In this document: piece after piece, positions 63,318 through 64,000 of the stretch
Layout of the letters: every line of letters begins with the position of its first letter
Numbering within the stretch: position 1 is the first letter of the stretch
Origin: Eublepharis macularius
Lineage: Eukaryota > Chordata > Lepidosauria > Squamata > Eublepharidae
DNA: 64,000 nt
Reading direction: 5' to 3'
Assembly (NCBI RefSeq): GCF_028583425.1
Contig: NC_072798.1
Span: forward strand, 9,364,501 to 9,428,500
Made by a program: the position numbers and the translations under genes
The notes under the pieces: generated by a model
The model's input: only the letters and a program-made list of their open reading frames with translations
Database searches by the model: none
What the model was told of the DNA's origin: nothing

Positions 63318-63382
<65 letters not shown>
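63318..63382. repeat. (CT)n microsatellite, 65 bp uninterrupted
   Basis: About 32 pure CT units. The same tract yields artificial Ser-Leu and Arg-Glu open frames on the two strands. Confidence 0.97.
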
Positions 63383-63384
<2 letters not shown>

Positions 63385-63882
63385 CCTCCTTTCTGGGTAG
63401 GAGGCCAGCCTGAAACAACTTATCCTGGCCTCCACCCATGCCTGATTGTTCAGTCCTGCACAAGTCCGTGTTAAGTTCCCTCTGGCATTCCACTTGTCGA
63501 GCGCAGACACTGATTGCTTTTGTACGAATGAACTTCCATACTTGCATCAGACTAGCAGGGAAGAAGCAAGAGGAGAAACGGACAAAATGAGAAAGGCAGC
63601 CAAGCTTGCGAAGCAGACAGAGGATGCTGTTGGGGGGAGGGGGGGGAGAGCCAGTCAGGAAAGACAAGTTTCAAAAGGAAAAGAATAGGCAGCTGGAACA
63701 AAGATGTAGAAAAATTAGCTTCTGTTCAGTAGCAGGCAAAAATATTTTCTCTGTAGAGGTAATTTTCAGAACATTTGTAACATTTGCCCCCAAGACATTC
63801 TTTTCAATGCAGTCACCAAGGAAAATACTGCAAGAATATTGATTAGGATGTGTTCTCCTTAAGCGTAAGTTAGGTGATGAGC

Positions 63883-63976
63883 TTACAGTGCTGTCCTAAG
63901 TAGAGTTACTCTTGTTTAAGCCCATTGAAATCAATGGGCTTAGACTGGAGTGACTTTGCTTAGGATGGCACCGTTA
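63883..63976. mobile_element. Small palindromic element (ACAGTGCAATCCTAAG family)
   Basis: TTACAGTGCTGTCCTAAGTA pairs with TTAGGATGGCACCGTTA, and the centre AAGCCCATTGAAATCAATGG pairs with itself. It is more complete at the centre than 33070-33156. Confidence 0.7.
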
Positions 63977-64000
63977 GAATAGGTAACCTTAAGATTTTGA

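Larger units (their letters stand above)
56588..64000 (+). other. TAF3: TAF3 intron 2 (continues past the window)
   Basis: No exon of TAF3 or any other host gene is seen after 56587. Contents are the repeats listed separately. 57560-58780 and 60880-62220 contain little that I recognise, apart from a short inverted word pair around 58300-58345 (TTTGCAAGGCTTCTTGCAAA) and a PLE scrap at 61567-61603. Confidence 0.6.

Noticed and set aside
63231-63667. Ser-Leu and Arg-Glu repeat proteins
   Set aside because: They are translations of the (CT)n microsatellite.

Overview
The window is vertebrate nuclear DNA, almost certainly from a squamate reptile. A gecko-like lizard is my best guess, but that is inference from repeat content and not proof. 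Small exons with conserved intron phases sit in long introns packed with tRNA-derived and 5S-rRNA-derived SINEs, CR1/L2/L1-type LINE pieces, Penelope-like elements (PLEs), hAT-type miniature elements and two solo LTRs. Gene order and orientation, ITIH2(+), KIN(-), ATP5F1C(+), TAF3(+), match the human 10p14 block, so this is a conserved syntenic segment and not an accessory region.

Layout. 178-8347: the last five coding exons of ITIH2, a secreted hyaluronan-linked serum protein; its 5' part lies before the window. 8348-11056: intergenic space between convergent 3' ends. 11057-27933: complete KIN on the minus strand, 13 coding exons and 391 codons, every splice junction placed by frame. 27934-28600: short GC-rich divergent promoter shared by KIN and ATP5F1C, with ETS/GABP-, NRF-1-, YY1- and CCAAT-like motifs. 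28601-40705: complete ATP5F1C (mitochondrial ATP synthase gamma), nine constitutive exons and 297 codons, one GC-AG intron and a 35-nt optional exon just before the end. 40846-47070: repeat-rich intergenic DNA with LINE reverse transcriptase remnants, a solo LTR and an AT-rich tract. 47070-64000: CpG island, two short upstream ORFs and the first two exons of TAF3 (histone-fold part); the rest of TAF3 lies beyond the window.

The genes do not form one pathway. KIN (DNA/RNA-binding nuclear protein) and ATP5F1C (OXPHOS) are linked mainly by a shared promoter, and TAF3 is a TFIID subunit.

The most unusual structure is in the mobile DNA. (1) Many insertions are fold-back copies of PLE 3' ends. Several lie between exact 12-14 bp target duplications, so each hairpin entered as one unit, yet the hairpin centres differ between copies. 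(2) A 640-bp hAT-type element is nested inside a palindromic hAT-type element, and both 8-bp duplications are intact. (3) Two solo LTRs of 514-515 bp have perfect 5-bp duplications, one nested in a LINE tail. (4) Three terminal-inverted-repeat families can be assigned to hAT from 8-bp duplications alone.
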